64,000 nt of DNA from Rhodococcus sp. KBS0724 (GTDB lineage: Bacteria > Actinomycetota > Actinomycetes > Mycobacteriales > Mycobacteriaceae). The DNA lies in the NCBI RefSeq assembly GCF_005938745.2, contig NZ_VCBX02000001.1, positions 1,197,501 through 1,261,500 of the forward strand. Reading direction: 5' to 3'. A program made the translations under genes and the position numbers. Positions 19,101-26,563 of the stretch are shown in pieces; the first letter of the stretch is position 1; every line of letters starts with the position of its first letter. The notes below the pieces were generated by a model. The model ran no database searches, was not told the origin of the DNA, and saw nothing but the letters and a program-made list of their open reading frames with translations.

Positions 19101-19544
19101 CTGTCGGCTAATCAGTACTTTTACGGATTGCGCCGCGGCGAGGAACACCGTGTGACACTCGAACCCGGCGTGGAGTTGATCATCGGGCTCGAGGCGATCT
19201 CGGAGCCGGACGAGCGCGGGTTCCGCACAGTGATGTGCATTCTCAACGGTCAACTGCGGCCGGTCTCGGTGCGTGACCGGAGCATTGCCGACACGGTTCC
19301 CGCTGCAGAGAAGGCAGATCGGACCGTCGCCGGACACGTCCCTTCACCGTTTGCCGGAGTTGTGACCCTGACTGTCGAACCGGGGCAACAGGTTTCCGCC
19401 GGGGACACAGTTGCCACCATCGAGGCGATGAAGATGGAGGCCTCGATCACGGCGGCGTGTGCGGGAACCGTGACCAGGCTGGCGATTGCGCCGCCGGCAC
19501 AGGTCGAGGGAAGTGACTTGCTGTTGGTGATCGAGCAGTCGTAA
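16155..19544 (+). CDS. pyc: Pyruvate carboxylase
   Basis: A 1129-residue biotin enzyme that carboxylates pyruvate to oxaloacetate, the main anaplerotic step. The order is complete: biotin carboxylase (MFSKVLVANRGEIAIRAF start, KAVAGGGGRGMRRV ATP-grasp loop, EMNPRIQVEHTVTE near residue 295), carboxyltransferase TIM barrel (TDTTFRDAHQSLLATRVRT near 530, KDMAGLL, HVHTHDTPGG metal ligands), and a C-terminal biotinyl domain with EAMKMEA (biotinyl Lys1093). The start is the ATG at 16155. It has its own terminator at 19551-19588. Its last ~50 bp plus terminator are duplicated, diverged, at 36560-36650. Confidence 0.95.
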   Translation: MFSKVLVANRGEIAIRAFRAAYELGAGTVAVFPYEDRNSIHRSKADESYQIGEKGHPVRAYLSVPEVIAAARKAGADAIYPGYGFLSEKPELAAACAEAGITFVGPSAQVLELTGNKARAIAAARAAGLPVLESSEPSTDIDALMSASESMEFPIFVKAVAGGGGRGMRRVAERSKLRESIEAAAREAESAFGDATVFLEQAVVDPRHIEVQILADGEGNVIHLFERDCSVQRRHQKVVELAPAPNLPAGLREKICADAVAFARAINYSCAGTVEFLLDTRGNHVFIEMNPRIQVEHTVTEEVTDVDLVQSQLRIASGETLSDLGLRQESIVLRGAALQLRITTEDPANGFRPDTGRITAYRTPGGAGVRLDGGATLGAEVGAHFDSMLVKLTCRGRDLPTAISRARRAVTEFRIRGVSTNIPFLQAVLDDADFRAGEVTTSFIEERPGLLTSRASADRGTKILTYLADVTVNRPHGERPSKGYPHDKLPKIDGAAAPKDGSKQRLTALGPDGFAAALRAQKAVAVTDTTFRDAHQSLLATRVRTSGLLAVAGHVARMTPELLSVEAWGGATYDVALRFLKEDPWDRLAALREAVPNICLQMLLRGRNTVGYTPYPERVTTAFVDEAARTGVDIFRIFDALNNVDQMRPAIDAVRATGTTVAEVALSYTGDLSNPAEKLYTLDYYLRLAQEIVEAGAHVLAIKDMAGLLRAPAAATLVSALRSNFDLPVHVHTHDTPGGQLATYLAAWQAGADAVDGASAPMAGTTSQPALSAIVAAAAHSEYDTGIDLGAVCDLEPYWESLRKVYAPFESGVPAPTGRVYTHEIPGGQLSNLRTQAAALGLADRFEDVESKYAAADRMLGRLVKVTPSSKVVGDLALHLVGTGVSSDEFAADPAKFDLPESVIGFLRGELGTPPAGWPEPFRTKALEGRGPAKPEVPLSEDDSKALGGESTQVRSTLNRLLFPGPTKEFLDHREQYGDTSRLSANQYFYGLRRGEEHRVTLEPGVELIIGLEAISEPDERGFRTVMCILNGQLRPVSVRDRSIADTVPAAEKADRTVAGHVPSPFAGVVTLTVEPGQQVSAGDTVATIEAMKMEASITAACAGTVTRLAIAPPAQVEGSDLLLVIEQS

Positions 19545-19566
19545 GTCGATTCGAAAGCCGGGCACC
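19501..19566 (+). repeat. pyc 3'-end repeat, left copy (island flank)
   Basis: This stretch covers the last 14 sense codons and stop of pyc and the first arm of its terminator. It aligns with 36560-36624 at roughly 85% identity with one 1-base gap (hand alignment). Both copies are in the same orientation, 17 kb apart, and bracket the catabolic gene block. Confidence 0.75.
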
Positions 19567-19588
19567 TTTTGCGTGGGGTGCCTGGCTT
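19551..19588 (+). terminator. pyc terminator
   Basis: CGAAAGCCGGGCACC and GGTGCCTGGCTTCG form a stem with one bulge and one mismatch around a loop containing TTTT, beginning about 7 nt after the pyc stop codon. Confidence 0.75.
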
Positions 19589-19683
19589 CGGTCGATCTCG
19601 ACCGAAGTGGACTACGTCCCCAGAGAATGGCCGCCCGCCCGCGCTCGAATCCCTGACTGGTCATAACCCGGCGTGCGTGGTTT

Positions 19684-20880
19684 TCACCACGCCGCTTCGA
19701 GTAGCGAGACGATGCTGCTCTCGGTCACGGGTCGGGGGTTGGATGCCATGGAGATGTCGCCCGCGATCTCCGCAGCCATCTCGGCGAAGTGTGCGCGATT
19801 GCCTCCTGCCGTCGAGATTCGGTTCGGTACAGGCAACTTGCCGATGAACTGTCGGACGAGTTCGGGAGACGACGAGACCTTCCCGTCGTCGGTGTTCCCG
19901 AAGGCTGCGGCTATGAGTGCGAGTTTCTCTCGGGTTACTGGAGCGTTGAATTCCATTACCGTCGGGAGCATGATCGCCGACGACACTCCGTGAAGGAGGT
20001 CGAACCGAGTCGCGAGCTGATGGCCGATTGCATGCGACAGTCCGGCTCCAGTGTTCGTGATTCCGAAGATTGCCAGCCAAGCGGCTTCGAGGCACGCTGA
20101 CCGAGCGGCTACGTCGTCGGGATGAAATGTGCTGTGCGCCAAGTGCTCGTCGAGCATGCGTATCGCCTTCGTAGCGAGAGCATCGACGAAAGGAATGCTC
20201 CCGTTGGCCAGGATGCTCTCGACTGCGTGATCCAGTGCTCTGATTCCCGACGCTGCCCAGAGCGGTGGAGGGGTGTACGCAGCTACGTGTGGGTCGAGAA
20301 TGACGGCGCGAGGAGCCAGAGCCCGGAAGCGGAAGACGTGCTTGGCGTGGGTCCGAGTATCGCTGATGCCGACGATGTCGGTGTGCTCGGCGCCAGACAG
20401 TGTCGTAGGAATCGACACGTGCGGGATGGCTGATTCGAGTTCCTTCGGAAGGATGACCTCGCCGTCCGTTGTTCGAAGTGCGCGGTACGCGTCAAGTTGG
20501 GACAACTCGGTGAGGCCTTGAGAAAGGCACATCGCGACGCCCTTGGCACAGTCGATCGACGTACCGCCACCGACGCTGATCACGCTGTCAGCGCCGCATT
20601 CTTTGGCCATCCGCGCGGCGGCGAGGACGGCTTCCCGAGGAACATGCTGAGGTGTTCTGGCGAAGGTGCCGATTCCCGCACTGCCCAAGACCGTCCGCAC
20701 CCGCTCACCGACGCTGCCTCTGGCCAGGGATGCAGACATGACGACGAGCGCCCGGGTACCTCCGACGGATCCGAGTCGCTCGGGCAGAGCCTCCAACGCT
20801 CCCTCGCCGAAGGTGACGTTCTCGATTGATGGTGTTGTAAAAGAGCGCACTGTCCCAGTCCTTTTCATGTTTCGGGTCAC
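19684..20880 (-). CDS. Iron-containing alcohol dehydrogenase (maleylacetate-reductase-like)
   Basis: A 398-residue group III Fe-ADH. The NAD-binding GGG motif is SVGGGTSIDCAKG, and metal ligands lie in LDHAVES and in HAIGHQLATRFDLLHGVSS (H-x3-H plus HG). Within the superfamily the SGXGTEHTD-like segment (LSGAEHTDIVGI) resembles maleylacetate reductases and related enzymes more than butanol dehydrogenases. It would reduce a keto acid or oxidise an alcohol with NAD(H), but the substrate is not determined. The start is GTG 20880 or ATG 20868; no clear ribosome site decides. It diverges from the ABC-importer operon and shares the TGACTTGAAAGTCA site. Confidence 0.75.
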   Translation of the reverse strand: MTRNMKRTGTVRSFTTPSIENVTFGEGALEALPERLGSVGGTRALVVMSASLARGSVGERVRTVLGSAGIGTFARTPQHVPREAVLAAARMAKECGADSVISVGGGTSIDCAKGVAMCLSQGLTELSQLDAYRALRTTDGEVILPKELESAIPHVSIPTTLSGAEHTDIVGISDTRTHAKHVFRFRALAPRAVILDPHVAAYTPPPLWAASGIRALDHAVESILANGSIPFVDALATKAIRMLDEHLAHSTFHPDDVAARSACLEAAWLAIFGITNTGAGLSHAIGHQLATRFDLLHGVSSAIMLPTVMEFNAPVTREKLALIAAAFGNTDDGKVSSSPELVRQFIGKLPVPNRISTAGGNRAHFAEMAAEIAGDISMASNPRPVTESSIVSLLEAAW

Positions 20881-20894
20881 GGTCGGGTCGGCAT

Positions 20895-20955
20895 TGACAA
20901 GGAGAAATCTTCACCCTTATGGTGTGCATCACATCAATCGATGACTTGAAAGTCA
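20895..20955 (+). promoter_or_regulatory. Promoter and island operator upstream of the importer operon
   Basis: A -35 TTGACA (20895-20900) and -10 TATGGT (20919-20924, 18-bp spacing) precede a perfect 14-bp palindrome TGACTTGAAAGTCA (20942-20955). Its position just after the expected transcription start is that of a repressor site. The same palindrome type recurs at 28835-28968. Confidence 0.65.
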
Positions 20956-20988
20956 AGTAATTGACCATGAGGCCATTTTGGAGCGGCA

Positions 20989-21762
20989 ATGTTGGAAGTC
21001 TCGGATATCGAAGTTCGCTTCGGCGGGCTCAAGGCCCTCGACGGGCTATCCCTCGAGGTGGGCGAGGGGGAGATCGTTTCGCTCATCGGGCCCAACGGTG
21101 CAGGAAAGTCGACCGCGTTCAACGTGATTACGCGGATAGTTGATCCGCAGGCAGGCCAGGTGAGATTCAAGGGCAAGGATCTTCTCGAACTTCCTGCCCA
21201 TGCGATCGCGGGTCTGGGAATCGGCCGGACCTATCAGGGGCTCGAGCTTTTCGGTTCGATGACAGTCGCGGAAACCTTGGCCGTGGGCTATGCGGCGGTC
21301 GATCGGTGTGGACTCTTCGCGGGTGCCGTCTGGACAAGGCGATGTTCCGGGCTCGTTGGTTCGGCGCGGTCCGCTGCTCTGGACGTGGCTCGTCGGCTCG
21401 GTCTCGAAGAATTGTTGGATCTTCCCGTGACCGCCCTGCCCTACGGGGTGCAGAAGCGTGTGGACATCGGTAGAGCAATGGTGGGCAGACCACGTCTGCT
21501 GCTCCTCGACGAACCGGCAGCAGGATTGACCCATGCCGATCTCGACGAACTCGGAGAGTCCATCACACGGATCCGGACCGACCTCGACGTGTCGGTTCTC
21601 CTGGTCGAACATCACATGCCGCTGGTCATGTCGATCAGCGACCGCATTCACGTGCTCGACGCCGGAAAGCCGATCGCCGAGGGGACGCCGGTCGAAGTCC
21701 GTTCGAATCCAAAGGTCATCGAGGCATACCTCGGCGTTCCAGCGGGAGGTGAATATGCTTGA
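20989..21762 (+). CDS. ABC transporter ATPase, LivG-type
   Basis: A 257-residue ATPase of the branched-chain amino acid (HAAT) type. It has Walker A GPNGAGKST (34-42) and Walker B LLLLDEPAAGL. The signature segment reads PYGVQKRVDIGRAM, so the usual LSGGQ is degenerate, as is common in LivG. It lies first in a five-gene coupled operon (livG-F-H-M-binding protein) that imports an extracellular solute using ATP. In a catabolic setting such importers often take up aromatic or alicyclic acids rather than amino acids; the substrate is inferred only from the neighbouring CoA-dependent enzymes. Confidence 0.85.
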   Translation: MLEVSDIEVRFGGLKALDGLSLEVGEGEIVSLIGPNGAGKSTAFNVITRIVDPQAGQVRFKGKDLLELPAHAIAGLGIGRTYQGLELFGSMTVAETLAVGYAAVDRCGLFAGAVWTRRCSGLVGSARSAALDVARRLGLEELLDLPVTALPYGVQKRVDIGRAMVGRPRLLLLDEPAAGLTHADLDELGESITRIRTDLDVSVLLVEHHMPLVMSISDRIHVLDAGKPIAEGTPVEVRSNPKVIEAYLGVPAGGEYA

Positions 21763-22468
21763 GCTGACTGGAGTGACGGTCTCCTACGGCGCTGTTGCAG
21801 CAGTCGATGGTATCGATCTCGCCTGTGCGCCAGGCGAAGTGGTCGCATTGCTCGGCGCCAACGGCGCTGGGAAGTCCAGCATCGTCAAAGCTGTCAACGG
21901 CCTCGTCCGGCCGATTGGCGGATCGGTCGTCTGGCAAGGTCGGCGCCTCGAGTCCATGTCTCCCGAGCGAATCGCCCGGGCGGGTATCGCGACAGTCCCG
22001 GAAGGACGTGAGATTTTCGGCAACCTCACGGTGCTCGAGAATCTCCGCTTGGGCAGTCATCGCGTCGGTCGACGCCGCGTCGACCGGTCGATGCTCGATC
22101 GTGTCCTCGAGTACTACCCCGTGCTTGCTGCCCGAACATCGCAGACAGCGCGTACTTTGTCCGGCGGCGAGCAACAGATGTTGGTGATCGGGCGCGCACT
22201 CATGGCGCAGCCGGAGTTGCTGCTTCTGGACGAACCATCACTGGGATTAGCGCCGAAGATTGTTGCCGCGGTATACGGCACCTTGCGGGAAGTGTGTCGG
22301 GACCTTGATCTCACCGTACTTGTTGTGGAGCAAGACATCACGACGGTGCTATCTATCGCATCGCACGCGCACGTGATGGCATCGGGGCGGATCAGTGTTT
22401 CCGGAACCGCTGACGAGATCCGGTCGGACGAGTCACTGCGAGCAATCTATCTGGGAGAAACGGCATGA
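21755..22468 (+). CDS. ABC transporter ATPase, LivF-type
   Basis: A 237-residue ATPase with Walker A GANGAGKSS (34-42), signature LSGGEQQML and Walker B LLLLDEPSLGLAP, all typical of LivF. The start is ATG 21755 after GGGAGGTGA and overlaps the end of the LivG gene by 8 nt; its own end overlaps the permease gene by 4 nt. It pairs with LivG as the second nucleotide-binding subunit. Confidence 0.88.
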   Translation: MLELTGVTVSYGAVAAVDGIDLACAPGEVVALLGANGAGKSSIVKAVNGLVRPIGGSVVWQGRRLESMSPERIARAGIATVPEGREIFGNLTVLENLRLGSHRVGRRRVDRSMLDRVLEYYPVLAARTSQTARTLSGGEQQMLVIGRALMAQPELLLLDEPSLGLAPKIVAAVYGTLREVCRDLDLTVLVVEQDITTVLSIASHAHVMASGRISVSGTADEIRSDESLRAIYLGETA

Positions 22469-23346
22469 ATCTGAGCTTGCAACTCGTCGTGGACGGGGTG
22501 GCGATCGGCGTGATCTACGGACTCGTCGGATTGTCATTGCTGATGGTCTACCGATCCACTGGCGTCCTCAACTTCGCTCAAGGGGAGATGGCGGTCTTCT
22601 GTACGTACGTGGCCTGGTCGTTGATCGTGAGCCTCGGTGTGAGTCTGTGGCTGGGATTTGCTGCGACGGTTCTCTTCTCGTTCGTGCTCGGTGTCGTGGT
22701 CGAGCGAATCTTCGTCCGGCCTGCAGGGGCGGCCAATCCGCTCACTGTCATGATCGTGACGATCGGGCTGTTCATGATGTTCAACAGCTTCCAGCGAGAC
22801 TGGTGGCCGGCGGGACCGAAATCGTTCCCGTCGCCGTTCCCCACCGGGACCGTCGAGATCGGAGATGCCCGCGTCAGTTGGGTCAGTATCGGGATTCTGG
22901 GCACCGCAGCCTGTGTGATGATCTGCTTGACGGCACTGTTCCGCTTGACGCGGGTCGGGCTGGCGATGCGCGCCGTGGTCGACAACCCCACAGCCTCGTC
23001 GCTCATGGGTATCGGCAACCACCGGATCATTTCATTGGGGTGGGGTCTAGCGTCCGCAGTCGGTGCAATCGCCGGAATGCTCGCCGTGAATCTGCTTCTC
23101 CTGGACCCGAGTACGGCCTACGCGTTGCTTTTGTTCTCCTTTGCCACGCTGGTCCTCGCCGGTATGACGAGCCCCGTCGGGGTGGTCGTGTGCGGCCTGC
23201 TTCTCGGATTGTTGAACGCAGTCGCAAGTGGTTTCAAGCTCATCGGTACCGAATTGAGCATTGTCGTAACACTTCTCGCCCTGATTCTCGTTCTGGTGGT
23301 CAAACCGGGCGGGCTGTTCGGAAAGGCACCGGTGGTCAAGGTATGA
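22465..23346 (+). CDS. ABC transporter permease, LivH-type
   Basis: A 293-residue permease with about eight membrane helices. Family-typical segments are the N-terminal GVAIGVIYGLVGLSLLMVYR, TGVLNFAQGEMAVF, and the EAA-like cytoplasmic loop around ALFRLTRVGLAMRAVVDNPTA. It forms the membrane channel together with the LivM protein. Overlaps on both sides (4 nt each) show tight coupling. Confidence 0.88.
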   Translation: MNLSLQLVVDGVAIGVIYGLVGLSLLMVYRSTGVLNFAQGEMAVFCTYVAWSLIVSLGVSLWLGFAATVLFSFVLGVVVERIFVRPAGAANPLTVMIVTIGLFMMFNSFQRDWWPAGPKSFPSPFPTGTVEIGDARVSWVSIGILGTAACVMICLTALFRLTRVGLAMRAVVDNPTASSLMGIGNHRIISLGWGLASAVGAIAGMLAVNLLLLDPSTAYALLLFSFATLVLAGMTSPVGVVVCGLLLGLLNAVASGFKLIGTELSIVVTLLALILVLVVKPGGLFGKAPVVKV

Positions 23347-24548
23347 ACGGACAGACGAAACGCAGAAACATCGCGGCGGTCGCCGGGGCTGCTTGCACGG
23401 CGGTGGTCTATGGCGTTCTCTACAGCATTGCGTGGATCCCCGGTTGGCTCGTTCTGGTCGCTGCGGGTATCGCCGGAGTAGCTGTCGGGCGTGCACTAGG
23501 GCTCGCTCGTGCCTCGGTCTTGCCGACTCTGCTCGTTCTTGTTCTCGCACCGTCACTGATTGCACCAGTGGATCTCGTGCAGGTCTTGATTTTCGGGATC
23601 GCAGCATTGGGTTTGTACGTGCTGCTCGGGTTGAGCGGCCAGCTGAGCCTTGCCCAGGGAACGATGTTGGGAATCGGCGCGTACACGACTGCGATACTCG
23701 CGAGCGAGCATGGATGGCCTGTGCTCGCTGCGATCCCGGCAGGGGTTGCGGTTACCGGGCTGATCGGATGGCTTCTCGGCCTCGTTGCAGTGCGGTTCGA
23801 CGGCGTCTATCTGGCGATTCTCACCGGTGCGTTCGCGATCGTGGCGCCAATCCTGCTCAAGTACTTCGCCGATGTCACCGGCGGGGTGCACGGGATTTCG
23901 ATTCCGCCGCTGCACTCACCGATTCCTGCACTCACGGACGACCAGTTTCTCTACCTGCTGGTTCTGGCCGTCGCCATAGTGGCCGGTGTGCTGACTTGGA
24001 ATATCGCGCGCGGACCCGTCGGCTTCGGTCTCCGCGCGATGCACGACAGCCCCGTCGCAGCTCGCGGTATCGGGATCAGCCTAGGACGCGCAAAGATGCA
24101 AGCCTTTCTCGTCAGCTCACTCCTCGCCGGGCTGGCCGGCGGTCTCTACAGCGTTGCAGTTGGCTTCGTGAGTCCGGACAGCTTCGGTCTCATGCTTGGC
24201 ATCCACCTATTGGTCATGGTCGTCATCGGTGGCACCGGTTCCATCGTCGGTGCATTCATCGGAGCCGGCGCCGTACATCTTCTGCAAACCCATCTCGAAG
24301 AGATCTCCGTACCGGTGGGGTCGGGATTCTCCGTGGCATTCGGCCCGCAGGCCGTCTTCGGGATCGTCCTGATTCTCGTTCTCCTGCTGATGCCGACGGG
24401 ACTGTCCGGCCTTCCGCAGCGCCTCGGCGCCCTGTTCCGCACAGGGCGCCGAGGGACGACGGCCACCGGTACACCGCCGGTTCCAGATCTCGCGGCACCA
24501 GCACGAATCACAGTCGAAGCAACATCAGAAGAAGGAGAAAGAAATTGA
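23343..24548 (+). CDS. ABC transporter permease, LivM-type
   Basis: A 401-residue permease with about ten hydrophobic helices and the LivM hallmarks LGLSGQLSLAQGTMLGIGAY and the loop VGFGLRAMHDSPVAARGIGI. An N-terminal pair of extra helices precedes the core, and the C-terminal tail is hydrophilic. It starts with ATG 23343 overlapping the LivH stop and ends overlapping a TTG start for the binding protein. Confidence 0.88.
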   Translation: MNGQTKRRNIAAVAGAACTAVVYGVLYSIAWIPGWLVLVAAGIAGVAVGRALGLARASVLPTLLVLVLAPSLIAPVDLVQVLIFGIAALGLYVLLGLSGQLSLAQGTMLGIGAYTTAILASEHGWPVLAAIPAGVAVTGLIGWLLGLVAVRFDGVYLAILTGAFAIVAPILLKYFADVTGGVHGISIPPLHSPIPALTDDQFLYLLVLAVAIVAGVLTWNIARGPVGFGLRAMHDSPVAARGIGISLGRAKMQAFLVSSLLAGLAGGLYSVAVGFVSPDSFGLMLGIHLLVMVVIGGTGSIVGAFIGAGAVHLLQTHLEEISVPVGSGFSVAFGPQAVFGIVLILVLLLMPTGLSGLPQRLGALFRTGRRGTTATGTPPVPDLAAPARITVEATSEEGERN

Positions 24549-25711
24549 AGCCAATCACTGTGCTGGTCGCGTGTGCGACGGCGCTCACCCTGGTTGCGTG
24601 CGGCCAAGCCCGCGGGTCGGATGAGTCCAGTGTCGTCGGCGTCACCGAAGATACGGTGCGCTTGGGCATGACCGCCCCGTTGACCGGTCCGGGAGCTTCC
24701 TACAGCGGCTTCGCGAAGGGGATGCAGGCGTATTTCGCGAAAGTCAACGCGGACGGTGGAATTCACGGACGAAAGATCGACCTCGTCGTACGCGATGATG
24801 CTTACGATCCGGCGAAAACCGTGACCGAGACGTCGAGACTGGTCAAGTCCGACGAAGTGCTGGCCGTCGTCGGAGGAGTCGGCGGCGCCACACAAAGCGC
24901 GGTTGCGGCGACCAACAATCGGGACGAGATACCGACGCTTCTTGCCATCACCGGCCTGGACGCACTAGTCGATCCACCGATGCCCTCCGTGTCGATCATG
25001 CAGCCGACATACGGCATGGAATCGGCGCTGTGGATCGACTACATCGAAAGAACCCATCCAGGAGCCAAAGTCGGTTTGCTATACCAGAACGACAACTCTG
25101 GCAAGACGGTCGACGCGGCATTGACCCTTGCATTTGCCGGACGCTACGCCTCGGAGGGCTACGGCACCACCGATGCCGATGTCTCGACGCAGATCACTGC
25201 GCTGCGTCAAGCGGGAGTGGACGTCCTACTGTTCGCGTCTGCTCCGAAGTTCGCTACGCAAGGGCTCCTCGCCATAGAACGGTTGGGCTGGAATGTACCG
25301 ACCCTCGTGTCGTCGGTCGGCTACGACTCGAGCGTCGCAACGAATGCCGGTGGTGCGGCGGACGGCGTCGTTTCCGCCCTGTCGGTCAGGCCTTATCAAG
25401 ATGAGTCCGACCCAGTTGTCAAGGCGGCCAACGACATAGTCCGCCAGTACGGGGAACGGGTTGAACCCAATCAGTGGACGATGGTGGGCATTGCCAACGC
25501 AACGATTCTGGCGGCCGTTCTCGAAGATGCAGGTGAGGATCTGAACCGTGAAACTCTCATGAAGGCTCACGATTCGCTCACCCTGGATGACGGTCCGTGG
25601 TTCGGTTCGGTGGAACTGTCCCCAACCGATCGCGTCGCTCTGGGGTGCTTCGAACTTGTCACGATCCAGAACGGATCTCACAACGCATTGGGCGAACCGG
25701 TTTGTAGCTGA
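24545..25711 (+). CDS. ABC transporter substrate-binding lipoprotein, LivJ-type
   Basis: A 388-residue periplasmic-binding-fold lipoprotein. The signal peptide ends in a lipobox LVAC with the lipidated Cys19 (ALTLVACGQ). The mature part has the family start VGVTEDTVRLGMTAPLTGPG and VNADGGIHGRKIDLVVRDD. The TTG start at 24545 follows GGAG and overlaps the LivM stop. It sets the specificity of the importer, but the ligand cannot be read from sequence. A strong hairpin terminator follows. Confidence 0.88.
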   Translation: MKPITVLVACATALTLVACGQARGSDESSVVGVTEDTVRLGMTAPLTGPGASYSGFAKGMQAYFAKVNADGGIHGRKIDLVVRDDAYDPAKTVTETSRLVKSDEVLAVVGGVGGATQSAVAATNNRDEIPTLLAITGLDALVDPPMPSVSIMQPTYGMESALWIDYIERTHPGAKVGLLYQNDNSGKTVDAALTLAFAGRYASEGYGTTDADVSTQITALRQAGVDVLLFASAPKFATQGLLAIERLGWNVPTLVSSVGYDSSVATNAGGAADGVVSALSVRPYQDESDPVVKAANDIVRQYGERVEPNQWTMVGIANATILAAVLEDAGEDLNRETLMKAHDSLTLDDGPWFGSVELSPTDRVALGCFELVTIQNGSHNALGEPVCS

Positions 25712-25725
25712 ACCGCGGTGACCTA

Positions 25726-25762
25726 GGCGGCAGGGCCCGACGTCGAGTCGGGCCCTGCCGCC
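25726..25762 (+). terminator. Terminator of the importer operon
   Basis: Perfect 16-bp stem: GGCGGCAGGGCCCGAC (25726-25741), 5-nt loop, GTCGGGCCCTGCCGCC (25747-25762), 14 nt after the last importer gene. Confidence 0.85.
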
Positions 25763-25812
25763 TGTGAAGAAACACGTCATACTTGATGTTCACTCCATTA
25801 GCCATCACAGTC

Positions 25813-25860
25813 ATCGAATTGATCTGTGGTGTCATACCGATGACAATCGAATGGATCTGT
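25813..25860 (+). promoter_or_regulatory. Direct repeat pair upstream of the tetR-type gene
   Basis: ATCGAATTGATCTGT (25813-25827) and ATCGAATGGATCTGT (25846-25860) differ at one position and are spaced 33 bp apart, three helical turns. Each half contains an imperfect GATC-centred dyad. It is a possible second operator or a site for autoregulation of the adjacent TetR-family gene. Confidence 0.45.
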
Positions 25861-25943
25861 TTGGTTGTAGGCATCGGCATTTGTAGGCGCGGCAGTCTTA
25901 GGCACTGACTGTCTGCATCGAAAAAAAGGGGGAGCACCGAGCA

Positions 25944-26552
25944 ATGGCCCGCTGGGAGAATGAACACAAAACGAGTGAGCAGGTCCGCGAGATCAAGCGT
26001 CAAGCTGTCTTGAAAGAGGCCTCTCGCGCATTCGGGCGAAAGGGGTACCACAACACGTCCCTCGACGACGTCGCTCGCTCGCTCAACATCGCCAAGGGCA
26101 CGCTCTACAACTATGTGCGGGACAAGCAGGAAATTCTGTTCGAGTGCCACAAGGAAGCGCTCGACATCGGTGACGCAGCGATGGAGCACTCGTCTCTCGC
26201 CACTACCGGTGCAGAGCAACTTCGGCTTGCGATCAGGTATTACCTGGAGCGGATTGCGGAGAACCTGGGTGCCTGCGCCGCACTGTTGGAAGTCGACGCC
26301 TTGCGGCCCGCTGACCGGAAGGAAGCGGTCGAGCGCAGGCGCGGATTCGAACTGAGCCTCTCGGCCATGGTCGAGAGGGGAGTCGCGGACGGCAGTCTCA
26401 AAGCCGCCCTCGACCCTCTACTCGTCGTGCGCACCGTGATGGGAGCCATCAACTGGATTCCGCGCTGGTACGACCCGGAGCGGGACCAGTCGCCGGCGGA
26501 ACTCTCGGTCGAGATGTCCGGGATGTTGCTCGACGGCTTGACTGCCTCCTGA
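25944..26552 (+). CDS. TetR-family transcriptional regulator
   Basis: A 202-residue TetR/AcrR protein. The DNA-binding part is AFGRKGYHNTSLDDVARSLN with AKGTLYNYVRDKQEILFE (about residues 31-70); the C-terminal ligand domain resembles regulators of acyl-CoA catabolism (RRGFELSLSAMVERGVADG). It sits centrally in the catabolic island, between the importer operon and the CoA-ester genes. It is the only regulator in that island, so it is the natural candidate to bind the TGACTNNNNAGTCA sites and be released by a CoA thioester intermediate. That role is inference. Confidence 0.85.
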   Translation: MARWENEHKTSEQVREIKRQAVLKEASRAFGRKGYHNTSLDDVARSLNIAKGTLYNYVRDKQEILFECHKEALDIGDAAMEHSSLATTGAEQLRLAIRYYLERIAENLGACAALLEVDALRPADRKEAVERRRGFELSLSAMVERGVADGSLKAALDPLLVVRTVMGAINWIPRWYDPERDQSPAELSVEMSGMLLDGLTAS

Positions 26553-26563
26553 GCAGCGGCGGG

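Noticed and set aside
22395..24548. A very long open frame over the permease genes
   Set aside because: It is out of frame with LivH for most of its length and becomes LivM only from 23343; the first part is an Arg-rich GC-frame artefact.
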